Shown one piece after another: positions 52,281-64,000 of a stretch of 64,000 bases of DNA. How positions within the stretch are numbered: the stretch's first letter is position 1; the number at the start of each line of letters is the position of its first letter. The position numbers were made by a program, and so were the translations under genes. The DNA is taken from assembly GCA_023079485.1 (NCBI GenBank), contig CM041086.1, positions 15,446,401-15,510,400 on the forward strand, given 5' to 3'. This DNA comes from Archilochus colubris (lineage: Eukaryota > Chordata > Aves > Apodiformes > Trochilidae). The notes under the pieces are model-generated. The model did no database searches. It saw only the letters and a program-made list of their open reading frames with translations, and was not told where the DNA came from.

Positions 52281-53856
52281 GTAAATCTTTTCTTTTTACT
52301 GACAGACCAACACAAGCCACTGAGCCATGTGCCAACTGCAGTGAACTGAAGATCCTTTATGATAACTTTTATTTCTTGCGTGTGTGTTATTTTCTTTGAC
52401 TGAAGTGTGAATATGCACCAAAGATAAGAACTTTTATACCATCTTCAGGTATTGAGTTGAACTGGCTTGTCCAGAATTTCACACTTATTTTCTCAAGAAT
52501 GGGGAATGACAGCACAAATTTCTCCAGCTATGTGGGACTAAAAACCAGAAATATACAACTTCTAGTAAAACAGGAAGAATTCCTATTTACTAGCTAGACA
52601 GTATAGACAAGCTAAGGTGTGTATTGTATGGTAATGACTGTTAGTAATGCAGCAGTGGGAATTTAAAACTTGTGTGGGTTGCTTTCCCCCTTTCCTTGCA
52701 TTGCTCAGAAGTAGCTGATGCTCACTAATGTGCTCTGAACTTTTACTGTTTCTTAACTTGTGACTTGGGTAGCTGTATACTGAAATAATTGCTGTTGCTG
52801 TCTGCATACTCACCTGGACTATGGAAGGAACACAGTTCAGATGCAGCTTTCCCAACATACATTGCTGTCAGCCATGTAAGCAGCTAGTTAGTGGCCAAGC
52901 ATGTTTTGATTAAGAAAAGCAAAAAATAATCCCTATCCAAAAACCAGCTCTGGTTCATTCAGTGCAACAGCCTGGTTTGGGCTACCCAAATGGTGTCCTA
53001 AGGCTGGGAGATGCATGTTGACAACTCCAAGCTTTCCTGTTTCCCTGTAGCTTTAACTTCCAGTCTCACTGCCTGAGTTCAGTATCTGTGCAATGTTTCT
53101 ATCACCATTATTTCTTAATTGTTTTACATCTTTTTCATTTGAAGAAACATCAGGTGCCCAGCATTTTTTTTTTTTTTGTTACAATGCAATGTAACTAAAC
53201 TCACCTGACTTGTGCCTTTACTCAAAGGTGAGACCTTATTTGTATGTATATTCTATTCAAATAGTTCCCATGTAGCTGCTGTTTTCACAGGGAATGGATG
53301 TGATGTGACCACTGCAAGGGGGAGAGGCTGCTTTGGAACTCTTCAACTCTTAGTCTTGTAAACAGTTAGCTTGAGATACAATGGGGTCTTCTTAAAGATG
53401 TGAACTGATAACAAAGAGTTTGATAAGCCTATCTTATCAAAACATTTACTCTATCTTAACAAGGTTCTAGAAGGGCTTCAGTGCTCTAGACTAATTTCTG
53501 ATACATTTCAAAGGTAATTTTTGATACTCCATAAATGTAACCTCAAATTAACACAGCTAATGCAAAACAATCAGTCACTGCATTGGCACCAGAATGTGCT
53601 GACACAGAATTTTACTGTTGGCTGGGGTTAATAAGGCAGGTTTCCAAAATTCAGATTAATTCTTGATGCCACACCTGCCATCCAGATAGCTCCAGAAAAA
53701 TGAGGTCATTCCTTGGCATTTACTTACTTTCAGTTCATCAAGTGTACTACCAGTTTACATACCTAGTGAAGAACAGCATGCCCCTGATTACAAGCTCATC
53801 CCAGTACAGCTGTAGCAGGTACAGCTTTGGAGAACTTTCTGTAATTACAGGTTGAG

Positions 53857-53882
53857 ATATATGTATATATATATATATATTT
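53857..53882. repeat. (TA)n microsatellite followed by T-rich tract
   Basis: TATATGTATATATATATATA then TTTATTTTTTTTTT up to about 53896. A similar TA-rich tract lies at 60559-60581. Confidence 0.88.
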
Positions 53883-54975
53883 TATTTTTTTTTTAACTAG
53901 TTGTAGCCAGTAAGCAAATGGATGTTGCCTGGCTAGTGTGCATAAGGAAAAACTAGAATTAAATCTTCTGGCTTTCTAAGTAAAATAATTTTCTCCCAGT
54001 GATTCAGCTTTCTCTTTATACTACTGTTAGCCCTGCAAAGACCTAGACACATTCTAGTCCTTCAGTGTCACTAAATGAAATTGAGATAATCACGTTTCTC
54101 TGATAAAGAGTACTTTTCTGGGGGGACAGAGGGTGGGTTTTTTTGTCTAAATAAAGTCAACTGGATCATATGAGCTTTGCTCAAGATCAAGCTCTCAAAT
54201 GTCATTCTATTTCCACTCCTCCAGGCTATCCTAGCCAATTGTTAAGGAGAACTGCACAGAACAAACTCTTGCACCTTTAGTTTCTAACCTCTGTTGGCCT
54301 TTTCTGTAGTAAATTCTACCAAGTCCTGAATAGAAGGGTGAGATTCTTGATAACCTTTTGTGAAAAGGAAGCAGATGGGGGGGAATAAAGCTCCAGTAAA
54401 TCAGACCAAATTTTTATAATGATTCTGTATCTTCCTGGAAAATTTTATGGGGGTTGCAAATTGATCAAAATGTAATCCTTTAATAAAATTTTGAAAACAC
54501 TAAAAAACAAAGTCAAACAGAGCTTCACCTGTGGTAAGACAGCTTTCTGTCTGCTGTCTTGACTATTTTTTTGTTGTTGTTGTTTTGGTTTGTTTTGTTT
54601 TTGGTTTTTTTTGTATGTATGTATGAGCCTTCTTAGGGGAAAGGGTGTGTGTGTGAATGTCTGAGATCCCACTTATTAAACAGATATGAGGCAAGTTTCT
54701 ATCCTTAGAATGGAAGATTCTCTTTGAAATCTGGGAACTGCAACTAATTTGCCTCCTAAATTCAGGTCAACAGCACAATCCTGAGGCATGCCAGAAGTTT
54801 TTTTGTTTTTTAAACACTGCTTCATGAGTTTGCAGAGCATCATGTACATTATGTAAAGGAACAATGAGAAGCAAAGTCTGTGTTTCTTGAGGATGATCTG
54901 TTGCCAGTGGACTGGTTTGATTGTATGTGCTCATACTTCATTATTTTGGTTGCTTTATAATTACAAAGCATTCAG

Positions 54976-55015
54976 TTATTGATGCATTGATGGTTATTGA
55001 TGGATTGATGGACTC
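54976..55015. repeat. TTGATGGA-type short tandem repeat
   Basis: Imperfect units TTATTGATGCATTGATGG and TTATTGATGGATTGATGG in tandem (about 18 bp period, two copies). Confidence 0.75.
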
Positions 55016-55277
55016 AGCAGTTCAGCTCTGGGGAACTGTAAGAGTTCATTCTAACTGACATCCATAATGCTTTATCTTAAATTCTCTGGTTTGCTTTTAT
55101 CCTTATATCTTTTTCTAGAATCTTGTACTACTACAGTGTACCATTTACTTAATATTTAAGTTTTCAAACCTGGTACTATCTTCAAACCAGCTTTCTTGAA
55201 GATGTTACCATTATTCCAGTTAAGTGTAAACTGCTGCTACAAGTTTCAGGCTTTTGCTTTGCATTTGACATTCAGTC

Positions 55278-55701
55278 TCCCTTATGAGGAAAGGCTGAGG
55301 GAGCTGGGTCTCTTTAGTTTGGAGAAAAGGAGACTGAGGGGTGACCTCATCAATGTTTTCAAATATGTAAGGAGCGAGTGGCAGGGAGATGGAGTTAGGC
55401 TCTTCTCAGTGATTGCCAGTGATAGGACAAGGGGTAATGGGTGTAAATTGGAGCATAGGAGGTTCAAGTTGAATATTCGAAAAAATTTTTTTACTGTAAG
55501 GGTGACAGAGCCCTGGAACAGGCTGCCCAGGGAGGTCGTGGAGTCTCCTTCACTGGAGACATTCAAAACCCGCTTGGACACGTTCCTGCGCGATGTACTC
55601 TAGGTGGCCCTGCTCTGGCAGGGGGGGTTGGACTAGATGATCTTTCGAGGTCCCTTCCAACCCCTAGGATTCTATGATTCTATGATTCTATGATTCTATG
55701 A
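55278..55701 (+). mobile_element. CR1 LINE 3' end, well preserved, with ORF2 C-terminus and octamer tail
   Basis: An open frame running from about 55278 to a TAG ending at 55603 encodes the familiar CR1 ORF2 C-terminus: [20 protein letters not shown], then [45 protein letters not shown] and a final FLRDVL. The 3' UTR contains TTGGACTAGATGATC and TCCCTTCCAACCCCTAGG and finishes with four copies of ATTCTATG (55669-55700), the hallmark CR1 end. The 5' side is truncated, as usual for CR1. The intact frame and perfect tail suggest it is the youngest element in the window. It is in sense with COL4A5 intron 2. Confidence 0.96.
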
Positions 55702-58700
55702 CCTCTGAACCAGGATCAAACTCTGGCTCCTTGCCTAACTGGTGTATGAAGAGCATTGGACAAGGAGCTGTTTAAACAATCTCCCCTCTTTGATTCTCCC
55801 ATTGGGAGTGTGACACTGTAATTGTAGAACTACAGAACCTGGTTCTGTACCAGGGAGACAGGAAAAGCTTTGTCAAATGCACTCAACTGAGCCCTGTGCT
55901 TCTGTTCCACTGTTTCACTTCTGGCCCCCAACCAGCTTCTGTGTCCAAGTTGCTGTCCACTTGCATTAAGTCAAGTGAGAAGTGTGGCTTTGTTCAGCTG
56001 AGAAGGAACACATTGGGCTCTGCTGAGATTCAAAAGTAGCCTTCTGCCTAAACATCTTAACATTGCCTTCTGGATATCTAAATCTTAACAGATCATGTAA
56101 AGTACTAAAAATTGAACTCAAACAAATAGGAAAAATATTTTCTTGTCTTGCCTTGGAGAGCCACAGTTCTAACTTAACTTTTTCTACACTGACAGTGATT
56201 CTGGCTGAATTCTGCCATCAGGCCTTTGGAGCATCACTAGAATGTTAACTGATGGACAAGGCCTGTAGTACAATAGCTGACCAAAATCAATGCACTGAAA
56301 TCTTTCTTCATCTGCTCAGGCCCACCTCACTGAATTTAAATATAAAATGGGTATTGTAAAATCCCAACATGTCCAAACATGTCTAAAAGAAGAACTGAGG
56401 AACTTACTGAAAAAAATTCATTGCAGCTGGGAGCCAGTGTGCTGTTACAGTATGCTGCTCAGCAGCAAACTGCATCTGGTAAAAGTATTTAAACTGAAAT
56501 AAATTATGGAGATGGTAGATACAGGAGTTTGTAAGAATTGCTCTCTCTTCTCAGCTAGAAGAGAAGTGTCTAATTGCTTTTCAATTAAGGAACTGATTAT
56601 GGTTGGTTTTAAAATAGATATTGGTACTTTTGAGGTAAACTTGCTTTAAACTAAAAGCTAGGTAAGGAAATAAACATAATAGACACTATACATGGAGAAA
56701 TCTCTAAACCAATAAGATGTAGATTATTGGGTTGGTTTTACCTAGTCTAAGATTGGAAGATGCTGATAAGATCAGTTTTACAAAGACAGGGAGTGGGGGG
56801 AGGAGGAGGGTGGTACTGAATCTCAGCTGCTTCAGCTGATGAAGACTGAGACCCAAGGGCTACAACAAACAAGCTGGACGCCTCAGTCACTCAGAGGGGA
56901 ACTACTCTGTTTTTTCTTTGAAGTGGTAGTGCAAGCTGCTGCTGAAATAAGTTTTTTTATACCTTCCCATTGCTAGGTGTTCCTATTTCCCCTCTGGGGC
57001 TTGTGTGGCTGTGTTCAGAGCTGCCAGTGAACTGATCTCACTGCAAACAAGTTTCTTTGTAAACTAGGTTAGTTTTCAGCCTTGTCAGTTCCTTCATGCA
57101 AGTTATGTTGCAGCTATTTGTGTAGCTGTGATAGAAACATGTAGCTTGCTGTGGGAGGAACTCTTTCACAGTACTTAATATGCAGTTTCCCCTCAAAATA
57201 GCTGCAAATAGATTGTGCTGTTTTCAATGAGTAGGACTCTTGGGTTCTATAATTCAAATTAAGTTATTATTAGTAAGAAATTGTTCTTTATTACATATGG
57301 TTAATCCATGGACTTTTAAAGGAGAACTTCAGAAGGTGCCAGGTTCACCGAGTTGGATCACAACAGAAGAGGTGCAACTTCAAAGACTTGTCTGGATTCC
57401 AAGTTCCTGGTAGATACCTACAAGCTTGGTGCCTCAGATTCTGGCAAGAACAGCTTGTAATATCTGAGCTCCAAGGACATTTCAGATATGTATTTTTCAG
57501 ATACATACCTTGTATGTTAAAGCAAAAAATCCATATGCCTCACAAAAGAAGAATATCTTATTCTTAGACTCCTTGATTATACAGTCTTGGAGCTCTAAGT
57601 CTCAGAATAAAATTATCTATAAGTCCTCAAGACCCCAGTTTTCTCCTGCCTTTATTATGGTAAAATTTAGTACAGATGTGGCCCAAGCTCAGCATTTCTT
57701 TTCACTGTTGGCTACAAACTTCTAAGAAATAGTTAAAAATTCTCAGATTTTAGTCACATTGTCAAGAATCATCACATGACTTGTCTGTGCTTTGTAAATC
57801 TTGGCCTGAACTCCAGCCCTATGGCCCTGTGCTCTGTAAGGTTTACAACCCTGCCAAATGGCCACTGACCATTATACTCTATCTGTTTTGTCTTACAAAA
57901 GTTTCAGATGGTGTTCTGAAGAAATTTTAAGTATTTTGAAGAATGCAAGTTGTGTCAGAAGAGATTCCTTTATTGCATTAAACTATGTCTTTAACACTCC
58001 TGCTTCTGACTGGTTGGTGTGTTTGTGTTGTTCTTCATTATATACAATAGTTCTCCTTCTGTTACTTTAGGTGCTCTTCAAGTTGAGGAAGAGTTTAGTT
58101 GACTAGTATTAGAATCTGAGGCAAAAGCTATTTTCACCCTGTCATTTAGAAAGGGAGTAAGTAATATGGCTCTCTCCATCGCTTCTTTCATGCTGTACAT
58201 CAACATACAGACATAGGTAGCAAAAAGTTAACCTTCTTTAGACTCTTTCTGTTTTTCACTGTTTTAATAGCAAGGACAGGGAGCAAGTCTGTGCCTCTTT
58301 TGCCCCATTGTTACAGCCAGGCTCTTACAGGTATTTAGGCATTGAAATGGGCTGTCCAACTGCTTTAACAAACATTTTTTGCTTTCTTATTTTTTTTTCC
58401 TCCCTGCTCCCCAGTTATACAATATCCATTATCCTGGTTTCTGTCAAAAAAATTAAATTTATAAATATTTGGATTTCAGAAAGAAGTTTCAGAAGTGTGA
58501 ATAACTTGTGTATGCTTTGAAGCTGCATCTATCTGTGATTTTATAAATACTTGTGAACTATTATTAGAATATATGGAACTGTGCCAAATTTTTCTATACC
58601 CCTTTTTAGTTGGCTATATCTTGTTGCAGTTTAAAGCATAATTTTAGGGTGTTTCCCAAACTTTTTTTTTAATTCCTATCCCCCAAGGAACAGTCATGTT

Positions 58701-58828
58701 CAAGCTTATAAGCTGACAGTTTTGCCACATCTCTGTAGCTGATTGAGGGCAACTGCTTTGCCAGCTACTCTGGATTTATCACTAAATGAGATCGGAATCT
58801 GAATCCTCACCCATTCCCCAAGGGTATC

Positions 58829-58984
58829 AGAGAATCATTAAGGTTGGAAAAGTCCAGCCACAAACCTAATGCTGCAGAGTCTACCACTAAACCATGTCCT
58901 TAAGTGCCACATCTATGTGCCTTTTAAATACCTCCTGGAATGGTGACTCAACCACTTCCCTGGGCAGGCTTTTCCAATATGGAA
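58829..58984 (-). mobile_element. CR1 LINE relic, 3' region, antisense to COL4A5
   Basis: AGAATCATTAAGGTTGGAAA, then CCACTAAACCATGTCCTTAA, GTGCCACATCTATGTGCC, and CCACTTCCCTGGGCAGGCTT TTCCAAT in order match the reverse complement of CR1 3' sequence (AGAATCATTAAGGTTGGAAA... AACCATGGCACTAAGTGCCACATC... CCACCTCCCTGGGCAGCCCATTCCAAT). Old copy with point changes and small deletions. Confidence 0.88.
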
Positions 58985-61387
58985 ATGATGGCTTATAGCT
59001 GATGCATCTTTACTGTGATGTGGAAACAATCCTGTACTTTCAGGACTGGGAGATGAGATCTGAATTGACACAAGCCTCTCCTGCTTATGTTTATCTCTAG
59101 TAGCTTCTAATCTGAAACAAAAAGTATCCAGACTTCCTCAGTTCTTTCTGTGCAAGCAAAACTGGCTTACTACCCATAGCTTTCAATCTCATTATAGCCC
59201 CAATGACACAAGTTCCTTCTTTGGCATTGAATTATTGGGGAAGAATTTCTAAATCTTTTTTTTTCAGTTTCAGTTTGTTCTTGAAGTATTTGAACTTCAC
59301 AAAAACAGTATGGCACATGCAAAGTGTGCAATAGGAAAAGTCTGGAGACAGAAGCAATGTCTGAAACCTGTTCTTGCTTATGAAATTCTTCTATAAACTA
59401 TTGAAGTAGAAGACAAAAATAATTCCTCCAACATCATCTTTGTTCCAGGGAGCTGGATCAGCTTGGTTTCTCCCCCTACCCAATTTGCCTGTGCTTAGTT
59501 TGATACATTTCCCTCGGGGAAGTGCCTGGTGTAATCCCTCAGCTGTTCCCAAGCAGAGTCCTTCAAATCATCTGTTCACTCCTGGGGGGGTAATTTGCTG
59601 GTAAACTCCATGGGAGTTGCTCTGGCAACAGTTTCCTCATGCAAAGCTCTCATTGTTGCTGCTCACTTTGAAAGTAGGCTTGGAAAATACTCATTTTTTA
59701 GTTTCAATAGTGCAGTTTGTTAGCAGCATTTGTTGCCTCCTGTATTTCTCTTTTTTAACTGTTTGGCTTCATATGTTTTACTTTAAAGGCTTTTGCTTCC
59801 CAGATTGTGACTACTTCGAGTGGGGACCTCAGAGCAGTTGCAGTTCAGTGAACAGTTGTTCAGCCTTAGCTGACACACACAAGGCCAACCCTCTGCTAAA
59901 AGTGTTTTCTAGTAACCATCTGCAGATATTGTTTTCTATAACAAAAATGTGAAGAACTGTGAACAAATAAGAGATTAGTGGACACTGTGTAGCTTAGCTA
60001 GCACCTGACACATCTGACATGCCTCTTGTACTCAGGTGTGTTTCCTTAGTGTGCAAATGCAGCTCTTGCCAGAGCTTGCTCCAGAGTTTGGCTTGGTCTT
60101 ATGTTTCCCTTATCAGGCACTCCCAAATTCCTCATTCTCTCTCCTTCAGGGACACACTAACCCTTTCATATCCTGCCTGGAGATAGTAAGACTCCTCTGG
60201 TTTTGCTTTTCAGTTGAGGTAGCATGCCAGCTGTATAGCTCCAGAAGAAAAGTACAGCCTGGCACTTTGTGTACAAAAACAGTCTGGACCCTGACTATCC
60301 AACTCAAGATAGCCTCAATTTAGGATGCAATTTCAGCATTTGCACTGGGGAGAAAAGATGTCTATCCTGTATAAGAGAGCAACATGTGACCTACAGTAAA
60401 AGTAGGTTATGTTTGCCTACCAACCAAATCTGTCTGTAGGATAATAAGGAATACTGCTGAAAAACTCCCTATTTCATAAACAGTTATGTATTGGTTGATG
60501 TAACAGAGCTCTAGGAACTAGCTGTTTTGAGAGTTGAAAAGTATGCCATAGTGTACATGCATATATATATATACATATATACAAAAAGGTGTATTAATTC
60601 TGATATTTCTTAACTTTTCTGTGTCATTTGAAAACTTAGTTTTTGCTGATTTTTGTGAATCTATGGCACACAAGGTATAAAAATAAATGTTCTATGAATC
60701 TGCAGCTATGCATATTCTGAAACTGCAGGTAAGTGATATTGGTAACTTACAGTAACAAGTCAGAGGGCAGCATATGCTGGTATATGGGATTTGTTACACT
60801 ACTGAGGGGCTATCATGGCTAATCATTGCATAAATATTTAGCAAAATATGGCTGCTGCTTGAGACCTTACAATTTTAGCAGGAGGTGACGTAAAAGGAAT
60901 AAGAAACCTTTTTTCTTTGCTGTCTGTTGCCTACCTCACCTGATTTAGAATGTAAATACTTTCAACAGGAACTCTATGTTCCATATTTGTACTGTTTAGC
61001 ATACAGCACAACCAGGATCTTAGTTGCTTTAATATTACAAATTACAGTCTTGCAACTGTGAAATGATAAGTCAGATTATAGCAGTAATCTACACCCTTCT
61101 GAAAACCACTATAGACATTGCAGCAGAGGTGAGTTTTCAGGGAAAGTTTGGTAGACAATAAAGATATGTTTTTTAAAGGAATAGGGAAGAGTTCTATGTA
61201 TATAAGCAGCACAGAAGAATCAAATGATTGAATTATTTTGGTAAATAGATGTGCTGGATAAGCATCCTATGAAACCTGTTTGAGTGGTGCAATTAAAGGC
61301 AATGTGTGTGTATGTTTAGGAATTCCTGTAGCTAAGCAGGTGAGATGTTTAATCTGACTGTTTGATGACTTCCCACAGAAGTCGTGG

Positions 61388-61475
61388 AATCACAGAATGG
61401 TTTGGGTTGGAAGGGACCTTAAAGATCATCCAGTGCCAACCTCCCTGCATGGGCAGGGACACCTCCCTCTAGATG
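61388..61475 (-). mobile_element. CR1 LINE 3'-end relic just upstream of COL4A5 exon 3
   Basis: AATCACAGAATGGTTTGGGT TGGAAGGGACCTTAAAGATC ATCCAG... followed by GCATGGGCAGGGACACCTCC and CTAGA is the classic antisense CR1 3' end. It stops about 75 bp before the exon 3 acceptor, so it does not reach the T/C-rich tract, but it may border the branch-point zone. Confidence 0.92.
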
Positions 61476-61549
61476 AGAATAATAAAGATATTGCAGTTTC
61501 TGATTTTTTCTATCATGTCCTTTTGTCCACCACCTCTTCTTTTTTGTAG

Positions 61550-62921
<1,372 letters not shown>

Positions 62922-62966
62922 GGTGATGATGGACTTCCAGGGCCTGTTGGACCCAAAGGAATCAGA
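62922..62966 (+). CDS. COL4A5: Collagen alpha-5(IV) chain, exon 4
   Basis: Forty-five bases, five Gly-X-Y triplets reading GDDGLPGPVGPKGIR, followed by donor GTAAGT. Human alpha-5 has GDDGIPGPPGPKGIR here: same size, two conservative changes. The Lys in GPK is in a Y position, suitable for hydroxylation and glycosylation. Confidence 0.96.
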
Positions 62967-63716
62967 GTAAGTAATGGAGCAGTTTTAGGGTGACACGTTG
63001 GAATTGTGGGTAAAGAATGCCAGGCACTGAGTGAGTTTTCACACAAGTGGGGATTTATGGGGTAAAAACTTAAATCTGAAGAGTCATTTATCTGTCAGCT
63101 AGAAGACATTGTATTACTTTTTACAAGTAATATAAGATTGCATTACTAATACAATGTTATGTGTTATCTGTATTAAATAGTAACTCATAAATAGTAACTT
63201 CCATAAACTCATCAGGGAAAGTAGTCCCAACACGTTTCATCTCTTTTGCTATACAGGACCTAAACACTCTCTGGTAACTTTGCTTCCATTTATTCTGAAG
63301 TAGACAAAGTATAATTAGGGTCAATATGGGAGAGGTTGATTTGCCTAGAAATCCTTTCAGTTTTGTGCCTTTGCTTTTTGTTTTAGTCAGAGCCATCAGC
63401 TGGTGACAATTCAGTGTCACCATTTTCCACACCATAAGTAGTTGTTTGTTTTCTGTATATATGTACATATTATTACTTTAGTTGTTCTGCATTGTCTTCT
63501 CTTTGGTTTTTTTTTTTGTATTTCCCTGGAAGAAGGGTAAGAACACTGATAGCTGTCTCCCATGGCATTCTGATTTTACAGGTTGTTCAGATGTTTCTGC
63601 TTTTTTCAATTATATATACACAAATAGGTTACATTTAGCAAAATCTTGGTAAATCCTTTTGCACATCCATTTGTAACCCATACTGTTTAAAACACATATG
63701 GTTAATTTCCTTCTAG
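62967..63716 (+). other. COL4A5: COL4A5 intron 4 (750 bp)
   Basis: Donor GTAAGT, acceptor TTAATTTCCTTCTAG. Unique AT-rich sequence with short T runs; no repeat or gene recognised. Confidence 0.92.
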
Positions 63717-63761
63717 GGACCACCAGGGCTTCCAGGATTTCCAGGAACACCAGGACTTCCT
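63717..63761 (+). CDS. COL4A5: Collagen alpha-5(IV) chain, exon 5
   Basis: Forty-five bases, five triplets [15 protein letters not shown], followed by donor GTGAGT. As far as I recall this is identical to human alpha-5 at the protein level. Phase 0 on both sides. Confidence 0.96.
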
Positions 63762-63869
63762 GTGAGTAGGAATGGGCTGTATAAATATCAATCTGTCCCC
63801 TTTTTTTTCTTCCAGGCCTAGAAGAGCACACTACCTGCTAACTCCTCTTTCCTTTTTTCCTCTTTAAAG
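63762..63869 (+). other. COL4A5: COL4A5 intron 5 (108 bp)
   Basis: Short intron, donor GTGAGT and acceptor CCTCTTTAAAG, with a C/T-rich tract over most of its second half. Confidence 0.93.
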
Positions 63870-63932
63870 GGGTTGCCAGGACAAGATGGGCCACCAGGAC
63901 CTCAGGGTATCCCAGGATGCAATGGAACAAAG
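63870..63932 (+). CDS. COL4A5: Collagen alpha-5(IV) chain, exon 6 (7S cysteine and N-glycosylation site)
   Basis: Sixty-three bases, seven triplets: [15 protein letters not shown] then GCNGTK, with donor GTGAAA at 63933. The Cys in GCN is the last 7S-region cysteine shared by type IV collagen chains, and NGT is an N-glycosylation sequon conserved in alpha-1, alpha-3-like and alpha-5 chains. Human alpha-5 has [20 protein letters not shown] at this place. The coding sequence continues in exon 7 beyond the right edge; codons 1-131 of the chain are in the window. Confidence 0.96.
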
Positions 63933-64000
63933 GTGAAATCCCTTTAAAATTCATAGCAATAATATGATAATGAGTTCTTGTTCTCCTGGCTGCAGCCAAT
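63933..64000 (+). other. COL4A5: COL4A5 intron 6, 5' part only
   Basis: Begins with GTGAAA, a less common but acceptable donor, and runs off the right edge. Nothing further is visible. Confidence 0.9.

Larger units (their letters stand above)
52281..61549 (+). other. COL4A5: COL4A5 intron 2 (9.3 kb)
   Basis: Donor GTAAAT at 52281, acceptor CTTCTTTTTTGTAG ending at 61549, phase 0. It contains a (TA)n tract near 53857-53882, a TTGATGGA-type microsatellite near 54976-55015, a well-preserved CR1 3' end (55278-55701) and two older CR1 relics in antisense orientation (58829-58984 and 61388-61475). The remainder is unique AT-rich sequence without a supported gene. Confidence 0.88.

Noticed and set aside
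55196..55603. 135-codon open frame as a possible host gene
   Set aside because: From about 55278 it is the C-terminal part of CR1 ORF2; the upstream 25 codons are unique flank read in frame.

Overview
The window is from a bird nuclear genome. It carries CR1 LINE relics, one ending in the ATTCTATG 3' tail diagnostic of avian/reptilian CR1, has a low overall repeat load, and holds small phase-0 Gly-X-Y exons of a type IV collagen gene. An LTR-like repeat at about 39.93-40.88 kb resembles sequences I recall from neoavian birds; this is a weak clue to the lineage.

Layout. The window is centred on the head-to-head promoter of two basement-membrane collagen genes. On the plus strand is the 5' end of COL4A5 (alpha-5(IV)): exon 1 at 31307-31396, then exons 2-6 at 52221-52280, 61550-61639, 62922-62966, 63717-63761 and 63870-63932. 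These give the first 131 codons (signal peptide, 7S domain and start of the triple helix), and the gene runs off the right edge. On the minus strand, starting 849 bp away, are the first two coding exons of the likely COL4A6 (alpha-6(IV)): 30411-30457 and 30279-30327, separated by an 83-bp intron. Both lie in a CpG island (about 30250-31800) with GC boxes and no TATA or CCAAT box.

Bases 1-30278 appear to be the start of the very long COL4A6 intron 2. I found no exon there, only an old CR1 reverse-transcriptase fragment (about 10.0-10.5 kb), two possible MIR-like relics, low-complexity A/CA-rich tracts and a 31-bp tandem duplication. Bases 31397-52220 are COL4A5 intron 1 (20.8 kb), with an LTR-like element and several CR1 relics. 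Intron 2 (9.3 kb) holds a well-preserved CR1 3' end and two older CR1 fragments, one about 75 bp upstream of exon 3.

How the parts work together. In known vertebrates alpha-5 and alpha-6 chains co-assemble (alpha5-alpha5-alpha6 protomers, in network with alpha1-alpha1-alpha2) in selected basement membranes, and the shared promoter lets the pair be co-regulated. By eye the plus strand is A/C-rich left of the promoter and T/G-rich right of it, as expected if both introns have long been transcribed divergently. I see no bacterial-type operon, CRISPR array, tRNA, rRNA or complete unrelated protein gene, and no convincing undescribed system.
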